From Heyndrickxia camelliae (GTDB lineage: Bacteria > Bacillota > Bacilli > Bacillales > Bacillaceae_C): a stretch of DNA of 64,000 nucleotides. The notes under the pieces are model-generated. The model saw only the letters and a program-made list of their open reading frames with translations. It was not told the origin of the DNA and did no database searches. The position numbers were made by a program, and so were the translations under genes. Positions 46,090-55,689 of this stretch are shown here, piece after piece (position 1 is the stretch's first letter; each line of letters opens with the position of its first letter). The stretch is from assembly GCF_002844575.1 (NCBI RefSeq), contig NZ_PIQO01000001.1:470895-534894 (forward strand). The letters are read 5' to 3'.

Positions 46090-46132
46090 ATGAAAAAAAC
46101 ATGACAAAAAGCAGGAAATATTAAGGGTCAAG

Positions 46133-46138
46133 TATAAT
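46133..46138 (+). promoter_or_regulatory. Putative -10 box of the mra/dcw promoter
   Basis: TATAAT is perfect consensus, but no convincing -35 lies at 16-18 bp. The predicted start near 46145 puts the MraZ boxes at about +5 to +30. Confidence 0.45.
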
Positions 46139-46149
46139 TTAAAAAATAG

Positions 46150-46175
46150 GTGGTGAAAAGTGGGGGAATGTGGTA
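46150..46175 (+). promoter_or_regulatory. MraZ operator: three GTGGnn boxes with 10-bp period
   Basis: GTGGTG (46150), GTGGGG (46160) and GTGGTA (46170) repeat with exact 10-bp spacing. A further GTGGGG at 46191 overlaps the mraZ ribosome site. MraZ of other bacteria binds GTGGG-type direct repeats with this period before its own gene and represses the dcw cluster. Placement after the -10 box fits autorepression. Confidence 0.78.
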
Positions 46176-46205
46176 CATTTATTTTAGAAAGTGGGGGCTT
46201 GTTCT

Positions 46206-46637
46206 ATGTTCATGGGGGAATACCAACACAACATTGATACGAAGGGACGAATTATTATTCCCGCCAAGTTTCGTGAGCTCTTAGGTGAGACGTTTGTTAT
46301 CACGAGAGGACTTGATCGATGCTTATTTGGTTACCCAATTGAAGAATGGAAACAAGTCGAAGAAAAACTTAAAGCCCTCCCACTAACAAAAAAAGATGCA
46401 CGTGCTTTTACCCGATTTTTCTTTTCTGGCGCTTCTGAGTGTGAACTGGATAAGCAAGGAAGAATCAATATCCCCACTCCACTTGTGGCCTATGCCCAGT
46501 TAGAAAAAGAGTGTGTCGTATTAGGTGTTTCCAATCGAATAGAGATTTGGAGCAAGGATTTATGGGAAGACTATTTTGAGGAATCTGAAGAATCATTTGC
46601 CGAAATTGCGGAAAATATGATTGGATTTGACATCTAA
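46206..46637 (+). CDS. mraZ: Transcription regulator MraZ
   Basis: A 143-residue protein with two SpoVT/AbrB-like half domains. Each has the DxxGR pattern: [16 protein letters not shown] near residue 9 and [14 protein letters not shown] near residue 82. It binds the boxes just upstream and represses the cluster. The start is ATG 46206 (MFMGEYQH...), giving the family length; earlier in-frame codons overlap the GTGGGGG site. The next ATG is two codons later. Confidence 0.95.
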   Translation: MFMGEYQHNIDTKGRIIIPAKFRELLGETFVITRGLDRCLFGYPIEEWKQVEEKLKALPLTKKDARAFTRFFFSGASECELDKQGRINIPTPLVAYAQLEKECVVLGVSNRIEIWSKDLWEDYFEESEESFAEIAENMIGFDI

Positions 46638-46701
46638 GACTTAAAAGGGCAATGATAATAAAATTAATTTCCCATGATTCGATTGGAAGGTGATTTTTTA
46701 C

Positions 46702-47634
46702 ATGTTTGAGCATACAACTGTGCTATTAAAAGAAACCGTTGATCAATTAAATATTAAACCAGATGGTATTTATGTAGACTGTACCCTTGGAGGCGCTGGG
46801 CATAGTCAGTACCTATTGTCCAAGCTTTCACCACAAGGAAGGCTAATTGCATTTGATCAAGATGTAACAGCCCTAAAGCATGCAAAAGAAAAATTGAACC
46901 AATATGAAAACCAGGTAACTTTTATTAATAGTAATTTTCGTAATATAAAGGACGAGCTTCTTAGAATAGGAATTCAAGCTGTCGATGGTGTTTTATATGA
47001 TTTGGGGGTTTCTTCACCACAATTAGATACACCCGAGCGAGGATTTAGTTACCACCATGATGCGCCGTTAGATATGCGGATGGACCTTAGTGGAGAAATT
47101 TCAGCATACGAAGTAGTAAATACCTGGCCATACGAAGAATTAGTGAAAATTTTCTTTAAATATGGGGAAGAAAAATTTTCGAAACAAATTGCCAGAAAAA
47201 TAGAGGCTGCGCGTGAGAATGCACCCATTCAAACAACTGGACAACTTGTAGAATTAATTAAAGAGGGGATACCTGCACCAGCAAGGAGAAAAGGCGGTCA
47301 TCCTGCAAAAAGGGTTTTCCAGGCAATAAGAATTGCGGTTAATGATGAGTTAGGTGTTTTTGAAAATTCCCTTAAAGATGCAATTCAATTATTAAAACCA
47401 AGTGGAAGAATTAGTGTCATTACTTTTCATTCATTGGAAGACAGAATTTGTAAAACGATTTTTAAAGAAGCGAGTCAAGGGCCCGAGTTACCTCCAGGTC
47501 TCCCATTTATACCGGATGAATACAAACCTCCACTAAAAATCATCACAAAAAAACCAATAATACCTAGTGAAGAGGAATTAAATCATAATAACCGCGCTAG
47601 GTCAGCGAAGTTAAGAGTTGCTGAAAAGCTGTAA
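46702..47634 (+). CDS. rsmH: 16S rRNA (cytosine1402-N4)-methyltransferase RsmH (MraW)
   Basis: A 310-residue SAM-dependent methyltransferase. It has [16 protein letters not shown], the SAM loop [46 protein letters not shown] and [11 protein letters not shown]. It methylates C1402 in the ribosomal P site. The start is ATG 46702 after GGAAGGTGA; GTG 46690 would overlap that site. Confidence 0.96.
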   Translation: MFEHTTVLLKETVDQLNIKPDGIYVDCTLGGAGHSQYLLSKLSPQGRLIAFDQDVTALKHAKEKLNQYENQVTFINSNFRNIKDELLRIGIQAVDGVLYDLGVSSPQLDTPERGFSYHHDAPLDMRMDLSGEISAYEVVNTWPYEELVKIFFKYGEEKFSKQIARKIEAARENAPIQTTGQLVELIKEGIPAPARRKGGHPAKRVFQAIRIAVNDELGVFENSLKDAIQLLKPSGRISVITFHSLEDRICKTIFKEASQGPELPPGLPFIPDEYKPPLKIITKKPIIPSEEELNHNNRARSAKLRVAEKL

Positions 47635-47685
47635 TAAAATATGTCTCAAATCAGAGATTACATCAAATAAAAGGAGGAGAAGAGC

Positions 47686-48054
47686 TTGAGTAATTTAGCT
47701 AGGAAACAACAGTATTTAGAACCACAAAGACAACAAAATACCCAAACAAAACAACAGCCAGTACCCGTACATACCCGAAGATCCATTACTTTAGGAGAGA
47801 AAGTGCTAGGAGCATTGTTAGTTGCATTTATTGCTATAATGGCTATCAAGATTATTTCTACTCAAGCTGCTATCTATAAAGTGAATAGAGATATTCAAAA
47901 TCAGCAGTCCTCCATTCAATCTCAAATAAAAGCAAATAACGATTTGCAAACACAGGTCAGTGACTTAAGTCAATATGATCGAATTAAGAAAAAGGCCGAA
48001 AAACTGGGATTAAAATTAAATGAAAATAATGTTAAGGTTGTTGAAGGTAAATGA
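47686..48054 (+). CDS. ftsL: Cell division protein FtsL
   Basis: A 122-residue bitopic membrane protein. It has a basic glutamine-rich cytoplasmic tail (1-40), one helix (VLGALLVAFIAIMAIKII) and an external coiled coil of leucine-zipper type (KVNRDIQNQQSSIQSQIKANN...). It forms a complex with DivIC and DivIB that activates septal synthesis. The start is TTG 47686 with AAGGAGGAG upstream. The stop overlaps the pbpB start (ATGA). Confidence 0.9.
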   Translation: MSNLARKQQYLEPQRQQNTQTKQQPVPVHTRRSITLGEKVLGALLVAFIAIMAIKIISTQAAIYKVNRDIQNQQSSIQSQIKANNDLQTQVSDLSQYDRIKKKAEKLGLKLNENNVKVVEGK

Positions 48055-50291
48055 TCAAAAAAAGAGCCAATATTAACAAAGGAGCAGGGATATTATTTTT
48101 AATATTCGGTCTGCTCTTTTTTATCATAGTTGTACGTTTCATTACAATTCAGGTTACGGGACAGGCAGATGGAGTGGTTCTTGCTGCACAAGCTGCAAAG
48201 CAATATTTGCGAACGAATATCTTGGAGGCAAAACGAGGTACGATTTATGATGATAAGGGGGAGGTAATAGCAGAAAATGTTGCTTCCTATACCCTTGCAG
48301 CGGTGTTAGATAAAAAAATGACTACTGATCCTGAAAATCCCCATCATGTCGTCAATCCGCAAATGACAGCTGAAAAATTATCTCGCTATATTAATATGCC
48401 TGAAGAGGATATTTATAAGATTTTAACTAAAAAAGGACCAAAACAAGTTGAATTCGGCAAGGCAGGGAAAGATATTTCTTATGATACAAAGAAAAAAATA
48501 GAGGCACTTAAGCTACCTGGAATTATTTTTATGCCTGATTCCAAGAGGTTTTATCCAAATGGCATCTTTGCCTCTCACTTAATTGGCTATGCTCAAAAAA
48601 ATGAGAATGATGTTAATTCAAAACTGGTCGGAAAAATGGGATTAGAAAAAAGTCTTGATAAATACCTTGAAGGGACGGATGGCAAGGTATCCTTTGAAGG
48701 TGATTTATGGGGATATTTATTGCCAGGCGCTAAAAAGGATGTACAAGAGCCAAAAAATGGTGACAATGTTTATCTGACCATAGATAAAAAGATTCAAATT
48801 TTCATAGAAGATGCTATGTCCAAGGTAGAGGAAAAATATAAGCCGAAAAATATGATTGCTATTGTGGCCGATCCAAAAACGGGGAAAATATTAGGAATGG
48901 GACAAAGACCCACTTTTGATCCAACAACGAGAGAAGGAATCGAAAAAGGTTGGAGTAATCAAGTGGTGGAGACATCATATGAGCCAGGCTCCGTGATGAA
49001 AATATTTACATTAGCGGCTGCAGTTCAAGAGGGAGTGTTTAACCCCAATGCACTGTATAAATCTGGTACCTTTTATGTGAAAGGGGTCCCGAATCCAATT
49101 AGGGATTGGAATAATGGAGCTGGATGGGGTTCCATTTCATATTTACAAGGACTTCAAAGGTCTTCGAATGTTGCCTTTGCCACATTACTTGACAAGATTG
49201 GCCAAGACACTTTTCGAACTTACTTAGATCGCTTTCATTTTGGACAGCCGACAAACATAGGGCTTCCTAACGAAGCTTCAGGAAAAATATTATACAATTG
49301 GCCAATTGAAAAATACACTACTACATTTGGTCAAGGGACAACTGTAACAGGTGTTCAAATGATTCAAGCTGCTACAGCGATTGCGAATGATGGAAAAATG
49401 ATGAAGCCGTATGTAGTGGATAAAATTGTCGACCCTAATAAAAATGTAGTTAAAACAACAAAGCCAGAGGTAGTTGGAAAACCAGTAAGTGCAGCAACGG
49501 CTAAACAAGTACGTGACTATCTTCGTACGGTAGTGACCGCCAAAAACGGTACAGGAAGTTGGTATGACATTCCTGGTTATGATGTCGCAGGTAAAACGGG
49601 AACTGCACAAATTCCTGGTTCAGACGGCAAATATTTGAAAGGTAGAAATAATTATATCTTTTCATTTTTAGGAATGGCTCCCAAAAACAATCCTAAATTA
49701 ATCGTCTACGTAGCTGTTCAACAGCCGCAACTAGGTGAAAATGAAAGAGAATCGATACCTGTTCAAATGATTTTTAACCCAGTAATGAAAAACACTTTAC
49801 AATATTTAAATATAAAACCTGCTAAAATGGTGGAAACAAAGGTAACTAAAGTACCGAATGCTACGAATATGAATGTTAGTGAGGCACAAGCAAAGCTTAA
49901 GGATATGGGGCTTCAGGTTGAAGTGTTAGGGAAAGGCACAAAAGTAGTAAATCAGCTTCCGAAGCAAGGGTCAACCCTTATACAAGGGGAGCGAATATTC
50001 TTAAAAACAGATGGCCGTCCTTCTGTTCCTGATATGGCAAATTGGTCCAAGAGGGATGTAATGAATGTTGCTGATTTATTAGATTTGAAACTTAATTTGA
50101 CTGGTGACGGCTACGTTTGGAAGCAAAGTATAACGCCAAATTCTCCAATTCAAAAAGGGGATCCTCTAGTTGTGAATCTATTACCAATGGATAAAATAGT
50201 GGAGGAACAGGCAAAAAAGAAAACACAAGTAAATAAGGGACAAACTCAAAATAAGCAAAGTTCTAATAATAGTTCGCCGCCGCTCGACTAA
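48051..50291 (+). CDS. pbpB: Penicillin-binding protein 2B (division transpeptidase)
   Basis: A 746-residue class B PBP. It has an N-terminal helix (GILFLIFGLLFFIIVVRFI), a dimerisation domain (RGTIYDDKGEVIAENVASY) and a transpeptidase domain with the nucleophile motif SVMK (Ser314), SSN and KTGT (515-518). Two PASTA domains follow (residues about 595-720), and the tail is asparagine- and lysine-rich. It crosslinks septal peptidoglycan with FtsW. The gene overlaps ftsL by four bases. Confidence 0.96.
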   Translation: MIKKRANINKGAGILFLIFGLLFFIIVVRFITIQVTGQADGVVLAAQAAKQYLRTNILEAKRGTIYDDKGEVIAENVASYTLAAVLDKKMTTDPENPHHVVNPQMTAEKLSRYINMPEEDIYKILTKKGPKQVEFGKAGKDISYDTKKKIEALKLPGIIFMPDSKRFYPNGIFASHLIGYAQKNENDVNSKLVGKMGLEKSLDKYLEGTDGKVSFEGDLWGYLLPGAKKDVQEPKNGDNVYLTIDKKIQIFIEDAMSKVEEKYKPKNMIAIVADPKTGKILGMGQRPTFDPTTREGIEKGWSNQVVETSYEPGSVMKIFTLAAAVQEGVFNPNALYKSGTFYVKGVPNPIRDWNNGAGWGSISYLQGLQRSSNVAFATLLDKIGQDTFRTYLDRFHFGQPTNIGLPNEASGKILYNWPIEKYTTTFGQGTTVTGVQMIQAATAIANDGKMMKPYVVDKIVDPNKNVVKTTKPEVVGKPVSAATAKQVRDYLRTVVTAKNGTGSWYDIPGYDVAGKTGTAQIPGSDGKYLKGRNNYIFSFLGMAPKNNPKLIVYVAVQQPQLGENERESIPVQMIFNPVMKNTLQYLNIKPAKMVETKVTKVPNATNMNVSEAQAKLKDMGLQVEVLGKGTKVVNQLPKQGSTLIQGERIFLKTDGRPSVPDMANWSKRDVMNVADLLDLKLNLTGDGYVWKQSITPNSPIQKGDPLVVNLLPMDKIVEEQAKKKTQVNKGQTQNKQSSNNSSPPLD

Positions 50292-50295
50292 CTTG

Positions 50296-50328
50296 CAGCC
50301 CTTCAATGGAAGGGCTGTTCTTTTTTTC
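50296..50328 (+). terminator. Terminator after pbpB
   Basis: CAGCCCTTC pairs with GAAGGGCTG around AATG, followed by TTCTTTTTTTC. It separates vegetative division genes from spoVD. Confidence 0.88.
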
Positions 50329-50343
50329 TTGGTACAAGCATAT

Positions 50344-50369
50344 ATATTATGGAAAAATGGCATTCCAGT
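50344..50369 (+). promoter_or_regulatory. Possible sigma-E promoter of spoVD
   Basis: ATATT (50344-50348) and CATTCCAGT (50361-50369) resemble the sigma-E -35 (ATATT) and -10 (CATACANT) with a 12-bp spacer, slightly short. spoVD is a sigma-E gene in B. subtilis, so a site here is expected, but the match is imperfect. Confidence 0.3.
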
Positions 50370-50405
50370 GGGGAGGAAGAGCTGAATTAGAGGAGGATCG
50401 TGTCA

Positions 50406-52319
50406 TTGAAACGAGTATCCAATGTAACAGTTAGGAAGAGATTGGTCGTAACGCTTCTTATCGGTCTTTTAGTTTTTGGGGTAATTGATGCACGACTTGG
50501 ATATGTTCAATTCTTTTCTGGTGATTGGCTAACGGCAAGAGCAAAAAATTTGTGGAGCAGGGATATTACCTTTGAACCGGAAAGAGGGAAAATTGTCGAT
50601 CGGAATGGGGTTGCAATTGCTTCTAATCAAAGTGCACCGACAATCTATGTTATTCCAAGACAAATAGAAGATCCCGCAAATACAGCTGAAAAGCTTGCAG
50701 CTGCTCTAAATGCATCCAAGGAAAAAATATATGAACAAATAACAAAGAAATCAAGTAAAGAGCGACTTAAAGCAGGGAGGAAAATTTCCCCTGAAACAGC
50801 TAATAAAGTACGAAAGTTAAATTTGAAAGGTGTATATATAGCAGAGGACTCCAAACGGTACTATCCATTTGGCAGTTATCTATCTCAAGTGCTAGGATTT
50901 ACAGGTATAGACAATCAGGGATTAACAGGACTTGAATTAACGTATGATAATGAATTGAAAGGAAAACAAGGTTCTGTACAATTTTATTCAGATGCAAAAG
51001 GCAAGAGAATGCCTAATATGTCTGATGACTATGTTCCGCCTGAGAACGGCTTAAATTTGAAATTAACGGTTGATACAAAAATTCAAACCATTATAGAACG
51101 TGAATTGAATAATGCGGAAAAGAAATATAATCCCGACGGCATTATCGCGATTGCGATGGATCCGAATACTGGTGAGATATTAGGGATGTCCAGCCGTCCA
51201 ACTTTTAATCCTGCAGAATATAAGAATGTTCCACAGGAAGTATATAACCGTAACTTACCAATCTGGAGTACGTATGAGCCGGGATCTACATTTAAAATAA
51301 TAACACTTGCAGCTGCGCTGGAAGAAGGAAAGGTTGACTTAGAAAAGGACAGCTTCTACGATCCGGGTTATGTTAAAGTGGGAGGAGCCACTCTTCATTG
51401 TTGGAGACGTGGTGGACATGGCAGTGAATCATTCCTTGAGGTAGTTCAAAATTCATGTAACCCAGGATTTGTGGAGCTAGGTGAACGTTTAGGAAAAAAT
51501 ACACTTTTTAAATATATTCGTGATTTCGGTTTTGGACAAAAAACCGGAATAGACCTTTCTGGTGAAAGTTCGGGAATTTTATTCAACTTAAATAAAGTTG
51601 GTCCTGTTGAATTGGCTACAACTGCATTTGGACAAGGGGTGTCTGTGACACCAATACAGCAGGTAGCAGCTGTTTCTGCAGCAATCAATGGCGGGACCTT
51701 GTACCAGCCTTTTATAGCGAAAGAATTAGATGATCCAGCTACCGGCAAAGTGATGATGAAAAAAACTCCAGTTGCAAAAAGAAAGGTGATTTCTGAAAAA
51801 ACATCCAAAGAAATACGTCATGCCTTGGAAACAGTTGTTGCACAGGGAACAGGAAAAAATGCTTATGTTGATTCTTATCGTGTTGGTGGTAAAACAGGTA
51901 CGGCTCAAAAGGCGAAAAACGGAAGGTATTTAGAAAATAACTACGTTTTGTCTTTTGTAGGATTTGCACCTGCGGATGATCCGCAAATTGTTGTTTATTT
52001 TGCAATAGATAATCCGAAAAATACAGTGCAATTTGGTGGTCAAGTAGCAGCACCGATAGCAGGAAATATCATTGGAGACAGTTTAAGGGCTATGGGTGTA
52101 AAACCTAGAAAAAATCAAATTGAAAAAGAAATTACTTATCCGCAAGTTCCGCTTGTAGAAGTTCCAAACTTAGTTGGGACAAGTAAAAAAGACTTTCTTG
52201 GTGTCGATGTAAATTTAAAACTTGATATCAGCGGCAAAGGAGACACAGTGCTGAGGCAAGATCCAGCACCAGGAAAGAAAGTAGAAATTGGGTCAACCAT
52301 AAGGGTATATATGCATTAA
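50406..52319 (+). CDS. spoVD: Stage V sporulation penicillin-binding protein SpoVD
   Basis: A 637-residue class B PBP for spore cortex synthesis. It has an N-terminal helix, dimerisation domain (RGKIVDRNGVAIASNQSAPT), transpeptidase motifs STFK (Ser294), SCN and KTGT (496-499), and one C-terminal PASTA domain. SpoVD works with SpoVE. Two cysteines (in LHCWRRGGHG and NSCNPGF) match the pair kept reduced by StoA in B. subtilis. I use TTG 50406, nine bases after AGGAGG; GTG 50400 is only three bases from it. Confidence 0.94.
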   Translation: MKRVSNVTVRKRLVVTLLIGLLVFGVIDARLGYVQFFSGDWLTARAKNLWSRDITFEPERGKIVDRNGVAIASNQSAPTIYVIPRQIEDPANTAEKLAAALNASKEKIYEQITKKSSKERLKAGRKISPETANKVRKLNLKGVYIAEDSKRYYPFGSYLSQVLGFTGIDNQGLTGLELTYDNELKGKQGSVQFYSDAKGKRMPNMSDDYVPPENGLNLKLTVDTKIQTIIERELNNAEKKYNPDGIIAIAMDPNTGEILGMSSRPTFNPAEYKNVPQEVYNRNLPIWSTYEPGSTFKIITLAAALEEGKVDLEKDSFYDPGYVKVGGATLHCWRRGGHGSESFLEVVQNSCNPGFVELGERLGKNTLFKYIRDFGFGQKTGIDLSGESSGILFNLNKVGPVELATTAFGQGVSVTPIQQVAAVSAAINGGTLYQPFIAKELDDPATGKVMMKKTPVAKRKVISEKTSKEIRHALETVVAQGTGKNAYVDSYRVGGKTGTAQKAKNGRYLENNYVLSFVGFAPADDPQIVVYFAIDNPKNTVQFGGQVAAPIAGNIIGDSLRAMGVKPRKNQIEKEITYPQVPLVEVPNLVGTSKKDFLGVDVNLKLDISGKGDTVLRQDPAPGKKVEIGSTIRVYMH

Positions 52320-52324
52320 TGAGT

Positions 52325-52355
52325 AGGCGGCAAACATGGATTGCCGCCTGTTTTT
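52325..52355 (+). terminator. Terminator after spoVD
   Basis: AGGCGGCAA pairs perfectly with TTGCCGCCT around ACATGGA, followed by GTTTTTAAG. Confidence 0.88.
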
Positions 52356-52571
52356 AAGAAAAGGCTGTTTTCACAAAGATTGTGCTTTTCGTATAAGTAT
52401 ATAATTCTTTTTTTCTACATTCCGTTATTCATTTGATTTTTAGGAAACTCCCGTAAACATCCTACTGCCGATTTTTACTCATATATAAATAGCAACAGAT
52501 TAAAATTGGCTTTTTCATTTTATACAAAGTTTAAGAAAAGAGCATAAGAAAAATATTATTTATATCATAAA

Positions 52572-52618
52572 ATCATGAATTAATCGCAAAGCTGCATAGA
52601 TTCATGATCATTTTTTTA
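52572..52618 (+). terminator. Second hairpin with U-tract upstream of murE
   Basis: ATCATGAAT pairs perfectly with ATTCATGAT across a 19-base loop and is followed by CATTTTTTTAG. It lies about 180 bp before murE with no gene between it and the spoVD terminator, so it could be a backup terminator or a leader attenuator of murE. Confidence 0.5.
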
Positions 52619-52740
52619 GTAAAATAGAAACGATTGTTTATTTTAGTATGGAGATTTAAGATAAAGAATCAAAATCTAAGGCTTACCATGTAAAAAAGTT
52701 TGGGAAACGCCGATTTAATTCTAAGACTAAGTTGCATGAG

Positions 52741-52780
52741 CGGTAAAGCTAGCGGGAGGGCAAGGCGCTTACGCTTTTGG
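52741..52780. repeat. Possible remnant of a dispersed intergenic repeat
   Basis: This GC-rich patch shares a CTAGCGG core with 7984-8040 and 26248-26290, all intergenic. The GGGCAAGGCGCTTACGCTTTT part is reminiscent of repeats common in some Bacillus genomes, from memory only. Confidence 0.3.
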
Positions 52781-52796
52781 AATAGGAGATGAAAAT

Positions 52797-54263
52797 ATGA
52801 AATTACATACACTTTTGAAAGTATTACCATTCGTAAAGTTTCCGAACGATAACCCTGAAATTCAGGATATTGTTCAAGATAATCGAAAAGTTACACCTGG
52901 AAGTTTATTTATTTGTATACAGGGACTTACAGTAGATGGGCATCGATTTGCAGAAGATGCTGCTAATAAAGGGGCTGTGGCTATCTTATCTGAAAAACCA
53001 TTAGATGTAGATATTCCCGTTATTATTGTCCCTGACACTAAAAGAGCGATGGCGATCCTAGCCGATTCCTTTTATGGACAGCCAACGAAAAAAATGAAGC
53101 TAATTGGTATCACTGGTACAAATGGAAAAACAACCACAAGCCATTTAGTCGAACAAATCCTTCGTGATGCAGGAGAAAAAACAGGCTTAATTGGCACTAT
53201 GTATATGAAAATAGGAAATAACACATTAGAAACGAAAAATACGACACCGGATAGTTTGACCTTACAAAGCACCTTCAAACAAATGTTAGATGAAGGGGTA
53301 AGTTCAGCAGTGATGGAAGTGTCCTCCCATGCACTTGACCAAGGAAGAGTATTTGGATGTGATTATGATGTTGCAGTATTTACTAACATTACTCAAGATC
53401 ATTTAGATTATCACCATACTATGGAAGCATATCTGCGAGCAAAAAGTCTGCTATTTGCACAACTTGGAAATGCGTATAATCATGAACATCCTAAATTTGC
53501 TGTTTTAAATATAGACGATTCAGGCTCTAAGCAGATTCAAAAAGAAACTGCTGCACATATTGTTACATATGGAATTGACAATCAGACAGCTCAATTCAGA
53601 GCCAAAGATATTGACATGAACGCCAAGGGAACTGTTTTTACCCTAGTGTCTCCTGCTGGTGAAAGAAGAGTCCATCTTCAACTGATTGGGAAATTCAGCA
53701 TTTATAATATTTTAGCTGCAATTTCAGTTGGATATGTATTAAATATTCCGCTCGATTCTATCCTTCAATCGGTTGAAAATGTGAAAGGTGTGCCTGGTAG
53801 ATTTGAGTTGGTTCAAGCTGGACAGCAATTCCCAATTGTCGTCGATTACGCCCATACACCGGACAGCTTGGAAAATGTTTTAAAGACTGTCCAGCAATTT
53901 GCTAAAAAACGAATTTTCGTGGTAGTTGGCTGCGGAGGTGATCGTGATAGGACGAAACGACCGATAATGGCACAGATTGCATGTCAGTATGGAACAGACC
54001 CTATATTTACTTCAGATAATCCTCGAAGCGAGGATCCGGAGGCCATTATTAAGGAAATGGAAGCTGGAGTAAAGGGGCTTCAATATGTTACATTTGTTGA
54101 TCGCAAGGAAGCAATCAAATATGCAATACAGCATGCTTCAGAAGGTGATGTGGTGTTGATTGCTGGGAAAGGCCACGAAACATATCAAATTATCGGAAAT
54201 AAGATCAATGATTTTGATGACCGTAAAGTCGCAAGCGAAGCGGTACAGGAGTGTAAAAAATGA
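52797..54263 (+). CDS. murE: UDP-MurNAc-L-Ala-D-Glu:meso-diaminopimelate ligase MurE
   Basis: A 488-residue Mur ligase that adds meso-DAP to UDP-MurNAc-dipeptide. It has the N-terminal UDP-binding domain ([22 protein letters not shown]), the ATP loop [10 protein letters not shown], and [15 protein letters not shown]. The DAP-specificity motif DNPR (in [10 protein letters not shown]) indicates DAP-type, not lysine-type, peptidoglycan. Start ATG with GGAGA upstream. Its stop overlaps the next gene's ATG (ATGA). Confidence 0.97.
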   Translation: MKLHTLLKVLPFVKFPNDNPEIQDIVQDNRKVTPGSLFICIQGLTVDGHRFAEDAANKGAVAILSEKPLDVDIPVIIVPDTKRAMAILADSFYGQPTKKMKLIGITGTNGKTTTSHLVEQILRDAGEKTGLIGTMYMKIGNNTLETKNTTPDSLTLQSTFKQMLDEGVSSAVMEVSSHALDQGRVFGCDYDVAVFTNITQDHLDYHHTMEAYLRAKSLLFAQLGNAYNHEHPKFAVLNIDDSGSKQIQKETAAHIVTYGIDNQTAQFRAKDIDMNAKGTVFTLVSPAGERRVHLQLIGKFSIYNILAAISVGYVLNIPLDSILQSVENVKGVPGRFELVQAGQQFPIVVDYAHTPDSLENVLKTVQQFAKKRIFVVVGCGGDRDRTKRPIMAQIACQYGTDPIFTSDNPRSEDPEAIIKEMEAGVKGLQYVTFVDRKEAIKYAIQHASEGDVVLIAGKGHETYQIIGNKINDFDDRKVASEAVQECKK

Positions 54264-54712
54264 TTAACATTCATGATTTGTATAATCTTTTTCCGCATAA
54301 TCGTGGGATTAAGGCTGATTCGATTACATTTGATGTCGTATCCATTTTTGATCATGGAGATTTAAAAAAGGGGTTATTCATTCCAATATCTGAAGATCAA
54401 AAACTAGATAGAGCAATTGAAGCTGGTGCTATTGCAGCTCTTTGGCCGCAAGAGCTAGAAATTCCTTTCTATACTCCCAATCATTTTCCGATTTTTATAG
54501 TGGAAAGTCCAATATTTGCTTTGCAACAACTATGTAAATATTATATTAATAAAATTGAACAAGAAGAGTGTGAAAAAATGACTAAATTTATTTTATTTAG
54601 TCCTGAACTTCTTAATCATCATCCATATTCATATGATTTATCAAAAAAAGGTACAGGACAACAATTACAAAAAACTATTATGGAAATAATAAACAGAAAG
54701 GAGAGGGGATAA
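54260..54712 (+). CDS. Orphan MurF N-terminal domain-like protein
   Basis: A 150-residue protein. Residues about 20-100 read like the N-terminal substrate domain of Mur[46 protein letters not shown]. The ATP-binding GxxGKT and the C-terminal domain are absent. After residue 100 it continues [14 protein letters not shown]... and stops normally. It cannot be a ligase. It is coupled to murE by a four-base overlap and followed two bases later by mraY, so it is probably expressed. B. subtilis has full-length murF elsewhere and none here. The role is unknown: UDP-precursor binding, MurE partner, or a decayed duplicate. Confidence 0.75.
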   Translation: MINIHDLYNLFPHNRGIKADSITFDVVSIFDHGDLKKGLFIPISEDQKLDRAIEAGAIAALWPQELEIPFYTPNHFPIFIVESPIFALQQLCKYYINKIEQEECEKMTKFILFSPELLNHHPYSYDLSKKGTGQQLQKTIMEIINRKERG

Positions 54713-54714
54713 AA

Positions 54715-55689
54715 ATGATGTCGCAAGTTATTTTCTTTACAATTTTAATGGGATTTCTTATCACAGCCTTACTTTCGCCTATTTTTATTCCCTTTTTAAG
54801 AAGGCTTAAATTCGGGCAGAGTATACGTGAGGAAGGTCCTAAATCCCATCAAAAGAAAACTGGTACCCCGACAATGGGTGGAATTGTCATTTTACTTTCT
54901 ATATTAGTAACTACTTTAGTAATGACAGGAAAATACTCAGAGCCTTCGGTTAAAACGTATTTACTATTACTTGTTACTATAGGATTTGGGATTTTAGGTT
55001 TTTTAGATGATTTTATTAAAGTGGTATTAAAGCGGAATCTTGGGTTAACGTCCAAGCAAAAGTTATTAGGTCAAATTATCATATCGGTTATATTTTATAT
55101 TATTTTAAAAAAATCTCATATCCCGACAGATATTTCGATTCCATTTGTACATACCTCCGTTGATCTTGGTTGGTTCTATCTCATTATGATTATTTTCTGG
55201 TTGGTAGGCTTCTCAAATGCAGTTAATTTAACAGATGGATTAGATGGTTTAGTTTCTGGAACAGCAGCCATTGCTTTTGGAGCTATGGCAATCATAGCAT
55301 GGCATCAATCACAGTATGATATTGCTGTATTTTCTGTAGCGGTAGTAGGTGCCCTGTTGGGATTTTTGGTCTTTAACGCACATCCTGCAAAGGTATTTAT
55401 GGGTGATACCGGTTCCTTAGCATTAGGGGGAGCTTTGGCGACTGTTGCCATCCTAACAAAGCTTGAAATATTGCTGATTATTATTGGTTTTGTATTTGTA
55501 ATGGAAACCTTATCAGTTATTTTACAGGTAATATCTTTTAAAACGACTGGGAAACGAATTTTCAAAATGAGCCCGTTGCACCATCATTATGAGCTTGTCG
55601 GATGGTCTGAATGGCGAGTGGTTGTAACATTTTGGTCTGTAGGGTTATTATGCGCTATATTAGGAATTTATATTGAGGTGTGGTTGTAA
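54715..55689 (+). CDS. mraY: Phospho-MurNAc-pentapeptide transferase MraY
   Basis: A 324-residue ten-helix membrane enzyme that makes lipid I from UDP-MurNAc-pentapeptide and undecaprenyl phosphate. It has [43 protein letters not shown] and the HHHYE loop. Two ATG codons in a row begin the gene after AGGAGAGGGG. The stop is followed directly by the murD start. Confidence 0.97.
   Translation: MMSQVIFFTILMGFLITALLSPIFIPFLRRLKFGQSIREEGPKSHQKKTGTPTMGGIVILLSILVTTLVMTGKYSEPSVKTYLLLLVTIGFGILGFLDDFIKVVLKRNLGLTSKQKLLGQIIISVIFYIILKKSHIPTDISIPFVHTSVDLGWFYLIMIIFWLVGFSNAVNLTDGLDGLVSGTAAIAFGAMAIIAWHQSQYDIAVFSVAVVGALLGFLVFNAHPAKVFMGDTGSLALGGALATVAILTKLEILLIIIGFVFVMETLSVILQVISFKTTGKRIFKMSPLHHHYELVGWSEWRVVVTFWSVGLLCAILGIYIEVWL

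Larger units (their letters stand above)
52320..52796. other. Spacer spoVD / murE
   Basis: 477 bp. It contains the spoVD terminator (52325-52355), a second hairpin with U-tract (52572-52618) and a GC-rich patch at 52741-52780 (AAAGCTAGCGGGAGGGCAAG onwards) like a dispersed repeat remnant. The murE ribosome site GGAGA is at the right end. I see no gene here. Confidence 0.6.
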
